Source: SXOA01 sp046153945 (GTDB lineage Bacteria; Planctomycetota; Planctomycetia; Pirellulales; Pirellulaceae). From it: DNA of 64,000 nucleotides. A model generated the notes under the pieces. The model was not told where the DNA came from and searched no databases. It saw only the letters and a list, made by a program, of their open reading frames with translations. The translations under genes were made by a program, and so were the position numbers. Location: positions 1 to 64,000 of the forward strand of contig JBJXFF010000086.1 of NCBI GenBank assembly GCA_046153945.1, in the 5' to 3' direction. Within the stretch, counting starts at the first letter, position 1. Every line of letters begins with the position of its first letter. Below, one piece after another: positions 41,084 through 51,411 of this stretch.

Positions 41084-42022
41084 TCACTCCACCGCTGTTG
41101 GCAGCAAGTGCAGCGGATGGGGGACGGCCGCCGACCGACTGTCTTGCCATGCTATTTCTGGCGTTCTTTCGGAAGATCCCGTCACTTCGGTGAGTTCTCG
41201 TTCTAGATAGTCTCTTGCCTTCAGCACTTCAGCGTGCAGTTCGGGAAACGGCGGAATCTTGGCGTCCCATTCCAGCAGTGTGCTGGCCCCGCCGGTAAGC
41301 TCGTGGGCGAGGCGGTAGAGTTGCCAGACGGCTTCCACCACGCGGCCGTCGTGGGTGTCGATGCAGTGGGTGCCCAGATGAGTGTGGCCGGCGAGGTGGA
41401 ACTGAACGACCCGCTCGTGCGGCAGCGAGTGGAGGTACTCGGCGGGGTCGAATTCGTGATTCACGCTGGAGACATAGACGTTGTTCACGTCCAGCAACAG
41501 CCCGCAGTCGGCATCGGCAGCCAGGCGGCTGAGGAATTCCCATTCGCTCATCGTGGAGGCGGCGAAGGTGATGTAAGAGCTGGGGTTTTCCAGCACCAGC
41601 GGCCGCTCCAGATAATCCTGCACGATCCGAACGCGCTCCGTCACATGCCGCAGCGACTCTTCATTCAGTGGCAGCGGCAGCAGATCATGGGTGTTCCGTC
41701 CGGCAACTCCCGTCCAGCAGAGATGGTCGGAAACCCAGGCGGGTTTACATTCCTTCGCCAGGGCTTTTAGTTTAGCCAGGTACTCAAAATCGAGCGGGTC
41801 CGTTGAGCCAATCGAGAGCGAGACGCCGTGCATCACCACCGGATACCGCTCGGCCACCTGCCGCAGCACCTGCCGCGGCCGTCCGCGGGAATCCATGAAG
41901 TTCTCGGAGATGATCTCGAACCAATCCACCGCCGGCTGGTGCTGAAGGATGTGCCCAAAATGGACGCTCCGCAGCCCAACGCCGAGGCCGAGATGGGGAA
42001 GGTTGAAACGGCGGTTCGTCAT
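41084..42022 (-). CDS. DUF692 family protein (MNIO, putative multinuclear iron oxidase)
   Basis: A 312-residue UPF0276/DUF692 protein. Characteristic blocks are GVGLRSVHFGHILQ, DWFEIISENFMD, VMHGVSLSIGSTDPLD, WVSDHLCWTG, LVLENPSSYITF, LLLDVNNVYVSSVNHEFD, FHLAGHTHLGTHCIDTHDG and LLEWDAKIPPF; the His, Asp and Glu residues in them fit the metal ligands of the TIM-barrel family. Members such as MbnB modify cysteines in ribosomal peptides, usually with a DUF2063 partner. Neither a DUF2063 gene nor an obvious precursor peptide is adjacent; instead a NfeD-like gene precedes it by nine bases and a SUKH-like gene follows. Confidence 0.88.
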   Translation of the reverse strand: MTNRRFNLPHLGLGVGLRSVHFGHILQHQPAVDWFEIISENFMDSRGRPRQVLRQVAERYPVVMHGVSLSIGSTDPLDFEYLAKLKALAKECKPAWVSDHLCWTGVAGRNTHDLLPLPLNEESLRHVTERVRIVQDYLERPLVLENPSSYITFAASTMSEWEFLSRLAADADCGLLLDVNNVYVSSVNHEFDPAEYLHSLPHERVVQFHLAGHTHLGTHCIDTHDGRVVEAVWQLYRLAHELTGGASTLLEWDAKIPPFPELHAEVLKARDYLERELTEVTGSSERTPEIAWQDSRSAAVPHPLHLLPTAVE

Positions 42023-42031
42023 GCACCGATT

Positions 42032-42661
42032 CTACACTTGAGATGCTGCTTCCTGCAGAATGGGTTCCACCTCCAAAATCGACCCTCGCACAGCCACAAC
42101 ACGCACCTTGGTGCCGGTGGCCAACTTTTCGTCCCCCTTGGTGATGGCTTCGTACTCCACAACCCGGTTCTGTAGGTTGAGTTGAATCTTGCCGGAACTT
42201 GCTTTCTGAGCGGGAATGGGAATGTAAACCGTTCCCACGTGGCCAATTGCCCGGTGCACCCGCAATGTCTGATCTTGATTGAGCCGTCCCATCTGCTTTA
42301 CTAAACCGTGAACGGCAAACATGGCTCCGGCACCGCTGACGGTGGCAATGACAAGTTGCTTCAGCAAATCGAGTCCCGCCGAATCCGCGGCGAGCCCGGC
42401 CAGGCCGAAGAAGGCGGTGGCCGCCACGATGGTGCGGAATGAAATCACGCCGAACAACCACGATGACCCGTGTTGACCGGACTCGTCGCTGTGACCATCT
42501 CCACCGCCATGTGCATCCGCGGATACATCGGTATGCACATCGACGGAAACATCGTGGGCCATGTCCCCCACATCATGCCCAAAGCCGACGAGCGTGAGCA
42601 CGAACTGGCAAACCAGAATCGTGCCACCGATCACCGCACACAAGACAAAAAAGGGGGTCAT
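42032..42661 (-). CDS. NfeD-like membrane protein
   Basis: A 209-residue protein from ATG 42661. The first hydrophobic segment (FFVLCAVIGGTILVCQFVLTLVGF) is followed by a His/Asp/Gly-rich loop (DVHTDVSADAHGGGDGHSD), two further membrane segments and a C-terminal OB-fold with VGTVYIPIPAQKASSGKIQ and KVRVVAVRG as in NfeD. NfeD proteins act in membrane quality control with stomatin-like partners; none is seen here. The gene heads a leftward operon with DUF692 nine bases downstream. The acidic, histidine-rich loop could bind metal, which would suit an iron-dependent neighbour, but this is speculation. Confidence 0.77.
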   Translation of the reverse strand: MTPFFVLCAVIGGTILVCQFVLTLVGFGHDVGDMAHDVSVDVHTDVSADAHGGGDGHSDESGQHGSSWLFGVISFRTIVAATAFFGLAGLAADSAGLDLLKQLVIATVSGAGAMFAVHGLVKQMGRLNQDQTLRVHRAIGHVGTVYIPIPAQKASSGKIQLNLQNRVVEYEAITKGDEKLATGTKVRVVAVRGSILEVEPILQEAASQV

Positions 42662-42898
42662 AACCGAACTCCGCGAAGGAGAAAAATGATGCGTCGGCAG
42701 TAATTCGCTCCGCCACCTTGATTCTTGCCCGGAAACGAAGGCTGTCAACGCAATCCGCGGAAAAGCCGGCATATTCAACCCAAAATGGCAACTCTGCTCT
42801 TCATCCAGAGGCAAGAACTTGATTGACTTTCCACTTCATCTGACGGAAAATCGGCTCATTCTGGGGAGTGGAGCCTTCTAGCTCGTGATGAGGCAACG

Positions 42899-45700
42899 AT
42901 GCATCGGGCAAGTTTTTCTCTTGGTACTTCACTGGCGATTCTGCTGATTGCGGCCGCTGCCCAGGCGCGCGAATGGAGAGATGTCACCGGCAACTTCCGC
43001 GTGGAAGCCGAGTTAGTGACGGTCCGGGATGGGAAAGTTTACTTAGAGAAGCCCAACGGCGCTGTGATCACCGTGCCGCTTGCGAAGCTCAGCCAGGCGG
43101 ATCAGGATTTTCTCAAACAAGGGGCCGCTCCCGCCAAGCCGGCTGCTGAGCCGCCGGCGCAGGGCACGCCGACGAATCTCCCCGCCGACAAGCAAGAGTT
43201 GGCTCGCCGGGCGCAGGCTATCCTCAAGACGAATTGTTACCGCTGCCACGGGCAGGAAGGTTCGAATGAAGGAGGCTTCAACTACGTATTGAGTCTGGAG
43301 AAGTTAACGCAAGGTTACGTCAAAGCGGGCACCCCCAGTGGCTCGCCCCTCTATGACCGGATGGCAGCCGTTGGTGGTGATACGCGCATGCCGCCGGAAG
43401 GAGAGAATCCACGCCCCACCGCGCAGGAGGTCGCGCTGGTCAAGCGCTGGATAGAAGTCGGGGCTCCTCCCCTGGCACAAACCACGGCCCGGCCGTTCAT
43501 CACCAACCTCGACATCATGGGGCTGATCGCGAAAGACCTCGCAGCCGCTCCCGAGCGCAGTCGCAAATATCTCCGCTTTTTCACGCTCACCAATCTGTAT
43601 AACAGCGGCGTTTCGGAAGACGAGCTGCAGACCTATCGCATGGCCCTGGCCAAGCTGGTGAACAGCCTGTCCTGGAATCCTCTCCTCGTCAAACCGCTGC
43701 CGATTGACTCTGCGCGGACGATTCTCCGCGTGGACATCCGCGACCTCAACTGGACGCTCGACAACTGGCAGGATGTCATCCGCAGCAATCCGTATGGGCT
43801 CCGTTACGAGTCCGAGGAAGCCAAACTCTGCTATCAACAAACACAGACCGAAATGCCGCTGGTTCGGGCGGACTGGTTTGTGTTCGCCGGCTCCCGCCCG
43901 CCGCTTTATCACACGCTCCTCAGCTTGCCGGAATCCGACCTGGCGCTGGAGCAGAACCTGCGCGTGAACGTCGCCTCCAATATCGAGCAGGAGAAAGTGG
44001 TACGAGCCGCGTTCAACCGTTCCGGCGTCTCCCAAAATAACCGCCTGATCGAGCGGCACGCCTTGCCGCAAGGAAGTTATTGGAAAAGTTACGACTTTGG
44101 TGGAAATATCGGTGCCCAAAACCTGTTCCAGCATCCGACCGGTCCCGGAGGGACCGATGGCTTTAAGCACGATGGCGGGGAGATCATTTTTTCGCTCCCC
44201 AATGGGCTGCAAGGCTATCTGTTGGCGGATAAAGCCGGCAAGCGGATTGACAAAGGTCCGACCGAAATTGTCAGCGACCCCCGCCGCCCGGATAAGCTGG
44301 TGACCAACGGTGTTTCCTGCATGTCCTGCCACTACGCCGGCGTCATCACCAAGAGCGATGAAATCCGCCCGTTCGTTGAGGCTAATCGCAAAAGCTTCAA
44401 AGATGTCGACTCAATCCTGGCGATCTACCCAGAGAAATCGCAATTGGATCGCTACTACGAGGAAGATAGTCGGCGGTTTGCCGCATCGATGAAGCAAATT
44501 GGCTTCAGTACCCTCTCCCGCACCGGTGAACCGATTTCGAGCATGGCCCAGCGATTTGAAGAAGAGCTTGATTTGGCGCGCACGGCTTCGGAATTCGGCC
44601 TCACGCCGGAGGACTTCATCACTCGCCTGGATAAGAGCGAACTCGGGCGCGAGCTGGGCTCGCTCAAAGTCGCCGGGGGGACCATCAAGCGGGATGTTTT
44701 CGTGCAATTGTTTGGACGCGTTGCACTCGAGTTCAAGCTGGTGGCTGATTTCCGGGGCTTGGCCTCGCGCGGTGTGCCGCTGGCGAAGATTCAGGCTCCG
44801 GAAGATGCCGTAGGGGAGGTTCGGCGTTTCAAAGATTTTGGCCTGAATGTCAAGGCAATGTCGTTTTCCGCTGACGGCGGCCGGCTGATGGTAGGAGGGA
44901 TTGGCCACACGGTGATCCCCTTCGACCTCGACGCGCGGAAGGTGATGAAGGAAAAATCCCTCAAGACGGACATGACAAGCTCCCTGGTCTTTACTCCCGA
45001 CGGCAGCAAACTGCTCGTGGGGCAAACCAACGGACGGATCGAGATTTTTGATGCGGAGCAGGATGGAACATTTAAGCCCGTCGGCTCGTTCGCTTTGCAT
45101 GGAGACGACGTCTGCGGCATGGTCTGCAGTTCCGACGGCCGTTTCGTCCTTTCTTCGGGCAAGGATAAAAAAGCAAACTACTGGAGTCTGGAAGACCGGC
45201 GGCTGGTGCATTCGTTCGATGGCGTTGCCAGGGGAGAGTCGGCGGTCTGGATTTCCGCCGACGGCAAGCTGGGGATCGTCGCAGACGGTGAGAATATGCA
45301 GCTTTTGGACCTGGTCCAAGGGAAGGTGAAGAAGTCGGTCAAGACGCTCACAGCCGCTTATGCTCAGCGGGTGGCCATCTCGCCAGACGCGTCCAAAATT
45401 GCCATCAGCAATGGGTCGGAGGTCATCGTCGTCGATACCCAAAGCGGGAAGCAGGGTCCCGTGCTCAAGGAACGCGATGTGCAGTGGGTCTGCGCCTTCA
45501 CGGCGGACTCGAGCTTTGTGCTGACTGGCCTGAATGGAATCGTCAACATGTGGGATGCCAAGAATGGCAAAAAGGTCGACTCCTTTGCGGTCGGCAATAG
45601 CGCTTACGTGCAGACCATTGCCATCAGCCCTGATGGCCGCCACGTCGCTGCCGCCATGAACTACGAAATTGTGATCTTGCGGCTGCCAAAGTCGCCGTAA
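42899..45700 (+). CDS. SHD1 - cytochrome c - WD40 fusion protein
   Basis: A 933-residue exported protein with signal peptide MHRASFSLGTSLAILLIAAA. An SHD1-like domain (REWRDVTGNFRVEAELVTV, PLAKLSQADQDFL) is followed by a planctomycete cytochrome domain with CYRCHGQEG (nt about 43237) and DTRMPPEGENPRP. A long cytochrome-linked domain contains a second heme motif CMSCHYAG (nt about 44318), and the last third is a WD40-type propeller with repeated SPDG/SADG turns. It is predicted to mediate electron transfer and protein contacts outside the cytoplasm. This domain combination is typical of Planctomycetes. Single gene. Confidence 0.85.
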   Translation: MHRASFSLGTSLAILLIAAAAQAREWRDVTGNFRVEAELVTVRDGKVYLEKPNGAVITVPLAKLSQADQDFLKQGAAPAKPAAEPPAQGTPTNLPADKQELARRAQAILKTNCYRCHGQEGSNEGGFNYVLSLEKLTQGYVKAGTPSGSPLYDRMAAVGGDTRMPPEGENPRPTAQEVALVKRWIEVGAPPLAQTTARPFITNLDIMGLIAKDLAAAPERSRKYLRFFTLTNLYNSGVSEDELQTYRMALAKLVNSLSWNPLLVKPLPIDSARTILRVDIRDLNWTLDNWQDVIRSNPYGLRYESEEAKLCYQQTQTEMPLVRADWFVFAGSRPPLYHTLLSLPESDLALEQNLRVNVASNIEQEKVVRAAFNRSGVSQNNRLIERHALPQGSYWKSYDFGGNIGAQNLFQHPTGPGGTDGFKHDGGEIIFSLPNGLQGYLLADKAGKRIDKGPTEIVSDPRRPDKLVTNGVSCMSCHYAGVITKSDEIRPFVEANRKSFKDVDSILAIYPEKSQLDRYYEEDSRRFAASMKQIGFSTLSRTGEPISSMAQRFEEELDLARTASEFGLTPEDFITRLDKSELGRELGSLKVAGGTIKRDVFVQLFGRVALEFKLVADFRGLASRGVPLAKIQAPEDAVGEVRRFKDFGLNVKAMSFSADGGRLMVGGIGHTVIPFDLDARKVMKEKSLKTDMTSSLVFTPDGSKLLVGQTNGRIEIFDAEQDGTFKPVGSFALHGDDVCGMVCSSDGRFVLSSGKDKKANYWSLEDRRLVHSFDGVARGESAVWISADGKLGIVADGENMQLLDLVQGKVKKSVKTLTAAYAQRVAISPDASKIAISNGSEVIVVDTQSGKQGPVLKERDVQWVCAFTADSSFVLTGLNGIVNMWDAKNGKKVDSFAVGNSAYVQTIAISPDGRHVAAAMNYEIVILRLPKSP

Positions 45701-45762
45701 CGTACTGGCAGCGGCGTGGAGAGTCCCTGCCTCTCTCCGCCCCTTCGTGTTATCGTGGACGC

Positions 45763-47865
45763 ATGTCCTCTGTTTCTGAGATTCTTGGACCCGGCGGCCG
45801 AATCGCCGCACGGATGCAGAACTACGAGCACCGCCAGGAGCAACTGGCGATGGCCCAGGCGGTGGAGCGCGCCCTGCGAGAGAAGCACCATCTGATTGCC
45901 GAAGCGGGAACGGGGGTGGGGAAGAGCTTCGCGTATCTAGTCCCGGCGATCTTGGCCGTAACCAGCTTAGCCCCCGCGCCCACGCGGGGAGAGAAACGCA
46001 ATAACGAGAGTGACCCTCACCTCCCGGAGGAGCCGCCAAAGCAAGAAGAAGCCGGTCCCAAGAAGCGGATCATCATCTCCACCCACACCATCAGCCTTCA
46101 GGAGCAGTTGCTGAACAAAGACATTCCGCTGCTCCGCTCGGTGATGCCGCAGGAGTTCACGGCTGTCCTGGTGAAGGGGCGTGGGAATTACCTCAGCCTT
46201 CGGCGGATGAACACCGCGGTAGAGAAGTCGCGGAGCCTCTTCCAAACGCAAGAGGAAGTCGACGACCTGCGGGAGATTCAGAAATGGTCCAAAACGACCG
46301 GCGACGGCAGCCGCAGCGATTTGGGTTTTCAGCCGAGTTCGGTGGTCTGGGACGAAGTCGCCAGTGACAGCGGCAATTGCCTGGGACGGAACTGCCCGAC
46401 TTATAAACAATGCTTCTATTACCAGGCCCGCCGCCGCGTTCACAACGCTCAGATTCTCGTCGTCAACCACGCCCTGTTCTTCAGCGACCTCGCCCTGCGG
46501 CAGTCAGGGGCCAGCATCCTGCCGGAATACGACGCGGTCATCTTCGACGAAGCCCACACGCTCGAAGCGGTCGCCGGCGACCACCTCGGCCTCTCCGTCA
46601 CCTCGGGCCAGGTCCACTACATCCTCAGCCGCCTCTACAACGACCGGACCAACAAAGGGCTGCTCGTCAGCGAGCAAGGAGAGAAAGGCCGTTTTGCCAA
46701 GGCTCAAAAACTGGTCATCGATTGCTACACGCTGGCGGATGAGTTTTTCTCCGATGTCATGGCCGCGATGTACAAGACCGGCAACAAGAACGGCCGCTTT
46801 CGCTCCCCAGTCGCGATGGCGAATGAAATCAGCCCGCACCTGACGGCGCTCGCCCAGGAAATCCGCGCCCGGACGGAGGAAATCAAAGACGAATCGCAGA
46901 AGCTCAACTTCGTCTCCGCTCAGAATCGGCTCATCGCCCTCTCCGGGGAAATCGCGCATTGGCTGGAACAGCAGAGTCAGGGGAGCGTCTACTGGCACGA
47001 AACTTCATTCTCCCGCAACGGCAGGCCGCGGCAGACGCTCTCCGCCGCGCCGATTGATACAGGACCAGTCCTCCGCGAACAGCTTTTTTCTGTCGCCAAG
47101 ACCGTCATCATGACGAGCGCCACGCTCTCCACCGGCAAAAAGCCGAGCTTTGAGTTCTTCAAATCCCGCATCGGCCTGACGCAGTCCGCTTCGCTCCGCG
47201 TCGGCAGTCCGTTCGATTATCGCCGGCAGGTGAAGCTGATTCTCGTCGGGGATATGCCCGATCCCTCGGCGGACAAGGCGAATTTCGATAGCCGGGCGAG
47301 CGAGATGATCAAGCGGTACGTGGAGCGCACCGACGGTCGGGCCTTCGTTCTCTTCACCAGCTACGAATCCCTGAAGCGGGCCGCTGCCGACCTGACGCCG
47401 TGGCTGGCGAAGCGAAATATGGCCCTCTACAGCCAGGCGGATGGCGTGCCGCGGACGAAGATGGTGGAGATGTTCAAGGAAAACCCTCGCGGCGTGCTGC
47501 TGGGGACCGACAGCTTCTGGCAGGGTGTGGACGTGCCGGGGGACGCCCTGCAAAACGTCATCATCACCAAGCTCCCTTTCAGCGTCCCCGACGCTCCGCT
47601 TCTCGAAGCTCGCCTGGAAGACATCAAGGCCCGCGGCGGTAATCCCTTCCGTGACTACCAGCTCCCCGAAGCGGTCATCAAGCTCAGGCAAGGCTTCGGC
47701 CGCCTCATCCGCACCGCCACCGACACCGGCATCGTCGTCATCCTCGACCCACGGATGAAAACTAAGCAATATGGCCGTACGTTTCTGGAATCGCTGCCGG
47801 ATTGCCAGGTCGTCGAAGAATCGGCACTGGCCGACCCAGCGAAGCAGGGGCAGCCGCAGGATTAA
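45763..47865 (+). CDS. ATP-dependent DNA helicase, DinG/XPD-like
   Basis: A 700-residue superfamily 2 helicase. Walker A GTGVGKS near residue 48, DEAH box FDEAHTLEA near residue 262, motif VI-region GFGRLIRT near the C-terminus. The Fe-S cluster region holds three cysteines (GNCLGRNCPTYKQC), but the position of the first ligand of DinG, in GRGNYLSLRR, is Ser where DinG has Cys. A low-complexity linker (about residues 68-97) separates motif I from the next strand. Role: DNA or R-loop unwinding in repair. Starts 62 bases after the cytochrome gene; independent of it by function. Confidence 0.85.
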   Translation: MSSVSEILGPGGRIAARMQNYEHRQEQLAMAQAVERALREKHHLIAEAGTGVGKSFAYLVPAILAVTSLAPAPTRGEKRNNESDPHLPEEPPKQEEAGPKKRIIISTHTISLQEQLLNKDIPLLRSVMPQEFTAVLVKGRGNYLSLRRMNTAVEKSRSLFQTQEEVDDLREIQKWSKTTGDGSRSDLGFQPSSVVWDEVASDSGNCLGRNCPTYKQCFYYQARRRVHNAQILVVNHALFFSDLALRQSGASILPEYDAVIFDEAHTLEAVAGDHLGLSVTSGQVHYILSRLYNDRTNKGLLVSEQGEKGRFAKAQKLVIDCYTLADEFFSDVMAAMYKTGNKNGRFRSPVAMANEISPHLTALAQEIRARTEEIKDESQKLNFVSAQNRLIALSGEIAHWLEQQSQGSVYWHETSFSRNGRPRQTLSAAPIDTGPVLREQLFSVAKTVIMTSATLSTGKKPSFEFFKSRIGLTQSASLRVGSPFDYRRQVKLILVGDMPDPSADKANFDSRASEMIKRYVERTDGRAFVLFTSYESLKRAAADLTPWLAKRNMALYSQADGVPRTKMVEMFKENPRGVLLGTDSFWQGVDVPGDALQNVIITKLPFSVPDAPLLEARLEDIKARGGNPFRDYQLPEAVIKLRQGFGRLIRTATDTGIVVILDPRMKTKQYGRTFLESLPDCQVVEESALADPAKQGQPQD

Positions 47866-47891
47866 AACGATTAGGAAATTGAGAACGCGCG

Positions 47892-48836
47892 ATGAATGAC
47901 TCAGTGTTGGTGACAGGAGGCGGCGGATTCATTGGGACCTGGGTACTGCGCGAGTTGTTGTCCCGCGGGCTCCGGCCGGTCGTGTTTGACGTGCAGAAGA
48001 ACTCCGAGCGCTGGGAACGTGTGCTGGGGAAGGCGGCAGCCGACGTAGAGTTTGTCGCTGGCAGCTTGCTGGATAAGGCCCTGCTGAAAAGTACGGTGGA
48101 GAAGCATCAGGTCTCGCACATCATCCATCTGGCGGCGCTGCTCACCCCGCAATGCCAGCAGGACCCCTTTGCCGGCTGCGAGGTCAATGTGCTCGGGAGT
48201 GTGGCCCTCTTTGAGTTGGCGCGAGCCCATGCCGGCCAGATCAAGGGAATTTCCTACGCCAGTTCGTATGCCGTGTACGGTCCGGAAGCCGATGACACTT
48301 CGCTGAAGTCCACAGCCACGTTGGAACCCCCTTCGTTCTACGGCGTGTTCAAGCTGGCCGTGGACCAGATTGCCCAGCAGTATTGGCGGCACTTTGGCAT
48401 TCCCTCGGTCGGTATCCGGCCGCATGTGGTCTACGGGCCAGAACGGACGGTGGGGCTTACTGCCGGTCCCTCACTGGCCTGTCGTGCGGCTGCCCACGGC
48501 GAGCCTTTCGCCATCAACTACACTGGCGCGGTCGGGTACGACTACGTGGAAGATGTCGCTCAAGCGTTTGTGCAGGCGGCGTTAAATCCACCCAGCGGCT
48601 CGACGGTGGTCGATCTGCCGAGCCAGATCGCCACCACGGAAGAATTCGTCCGCGTCATCAGCCGGGTTGTCCCCGCAGCAGCTTCGCTCCTCACGGTAAG
48701 CGGCGCTGCGATTCCTTCCAATGTTCCGCCTCATCCTCATTTTATTGCGGAGTTGTATCCCGATTGGCGGGCGACGACTCTAGAAGACGGTGTCCGGAAA
48801 ACGGTCGAGTTCTATCGAGCTGGGCTAAATGGCTGA
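47892..48836 (+). CDS. NAD-dependent epimerase/dehydratase
   Basis: A 314-residue short-chain (extended SDR) enzyme. VLVTGGGGFIGTWVL is the NAD-binding GxxGxxG motif; SSYAVYG and the catalytic YGVFK (YxxxK near residue 157) follow. These act on nucleotide sugars or hydroxysteroid-like substrates; the substrate is not readable here. It begins 26 bases after the helicase gene and overlaps the next gene by eight bases. Confidence 0.85.
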   Translation: MNDSVLVTGGGGFIGTWVLRELLSRGLRPVVFDVQKNSERWERVLGKAAADVEFVAGSLLDKALLKSTVEKHQVSHIIHLAALLTPQCQQDPFAGCEVNVLGSVALFELARAHAGQIKGISYASSYAVYGPEADDTSLKSTATLEPPSFYGVFKLAVDQIAQQYWRHFGIPSVGIRPHVVYGPERTVGLTAGPSLACRAAAHGEPFAINYTGAVGYDYVEDVAQAFVQAALNPPSGSTVVDLPSQIATTEEFVRVISRVVPAAASLLTVSGAAIPSNVPPHPHFIAELYPDWRATTLEDGVRKTVEFYRAGLNG

Positions 48837-49284
48837 CGAACTTTCACAACAACCCGCAAGTCCTACACCGGGCGAACGTCCCTGGCAGTTTTCGCTCTTG
48901 GATTTGTTCGGTCTGATGACGGTGGTTTCCGTCGGCGCGGCAGCGTTCTACTGGAACCCCGTTTTGGGAACTTTTGTTTCTTGCGCATTATTCTTGAGTA
49001 TCACCACGTTCTACCGCACGAAGGCCGTTGTCCGGACTGCTGCTCCTTCGCTGCGAACCCGCTCGCTGTCCAGCCTCATCGGTTTTGGAATCATCACTTC
49101 CTTGGTGGCGTCGCTCGCTGCACTTGTGGCTTTCAGTGTCACCTGCACCACGGTGGGGTTGGTCGTCGCCGCTGTGCAGCCTCCCTATCCAGTCACATTC
49201 ATCGTGATCGCCTGCTGCCTCGGCGTCGTCCCGGCATTGATTGTCCTCTACCGAAGTTGGCCCCAGCGACCGGCCGCCAAGTAA
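48829..49284 (+). CDS. Multi-pass membrane protein, unknown function
   Basis: A 151-residue protein with an N-terminal proline-rich cytoplasmic tail (QQPASPTPGERPWQFSLLDL) and four hydrophobic segments. The FSLLDLFGLMTVVSV start of the first helix resembles the FSIRDLI-type planctomycete proteins seen at 13574. It overlaps the epimerase stop by eight bases, so translation is probably coupled. No function assigned. Confidence 0.6.
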   Translation: MADELSQQPASPTPGERPWQFSLLDLFGLMTVVSVGAAAFYWNPVLGTFVSCALFLSITTFYRTKAVVRTAAPSLRTRSLSSLIGFGIITSLVASLAALVAFSVTCTTVGLVVAAVQPPYPVTFIVIACCLGVVPALIVLYRSWPQRPAAK

Positions 49285-49294
49285 GGTGATTGAT

Positions 49295-49330
49295 CCCGCG
49301 CTCCCCCTCGCTTGCGCGCCGGGCTGGTTT
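49295..49330. repeat. CCTCGCTTGCGCGCCGGGCT repeat (REP-like)
   Basis: On the minus strand it would encode the peptide ARRASEGER that marks a repeat type I associate with planctomycete genomes. It carries a partial palindrome around CTTGCGCG. It lies in the gap before the acetyl-CoA synthetase gene. Confidence 0.6.
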
Positions 49331-49381
49331 TAGAATCGGCTTTTTGCGGTCAGTTGGGGGGATTCTAGAAAGGCGGCTTGG

Positions 49382-51328
<1,947 letters not shown>

Positions 51329-51330
51329 TG

Positions 51331-51351
51331 GGGTAGGCTTCCAGCCTGCCC
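51331..51351. repeat. Family B palindrome GGGTAGGCT-TCC-AGCCTGCCC
   Basis: Hairpin with TCC loop, five bases after the acs stop codon region. Likely acts as or beside a terminator; no T-run follows directly. Confidence 0.82.
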
Positions 51352-51411
51352 GGTTGTGATCGTCGTATAATAACTAATGCCAATCAAACCCGCCGTGCGC
51401 GAGAAGCCAAC

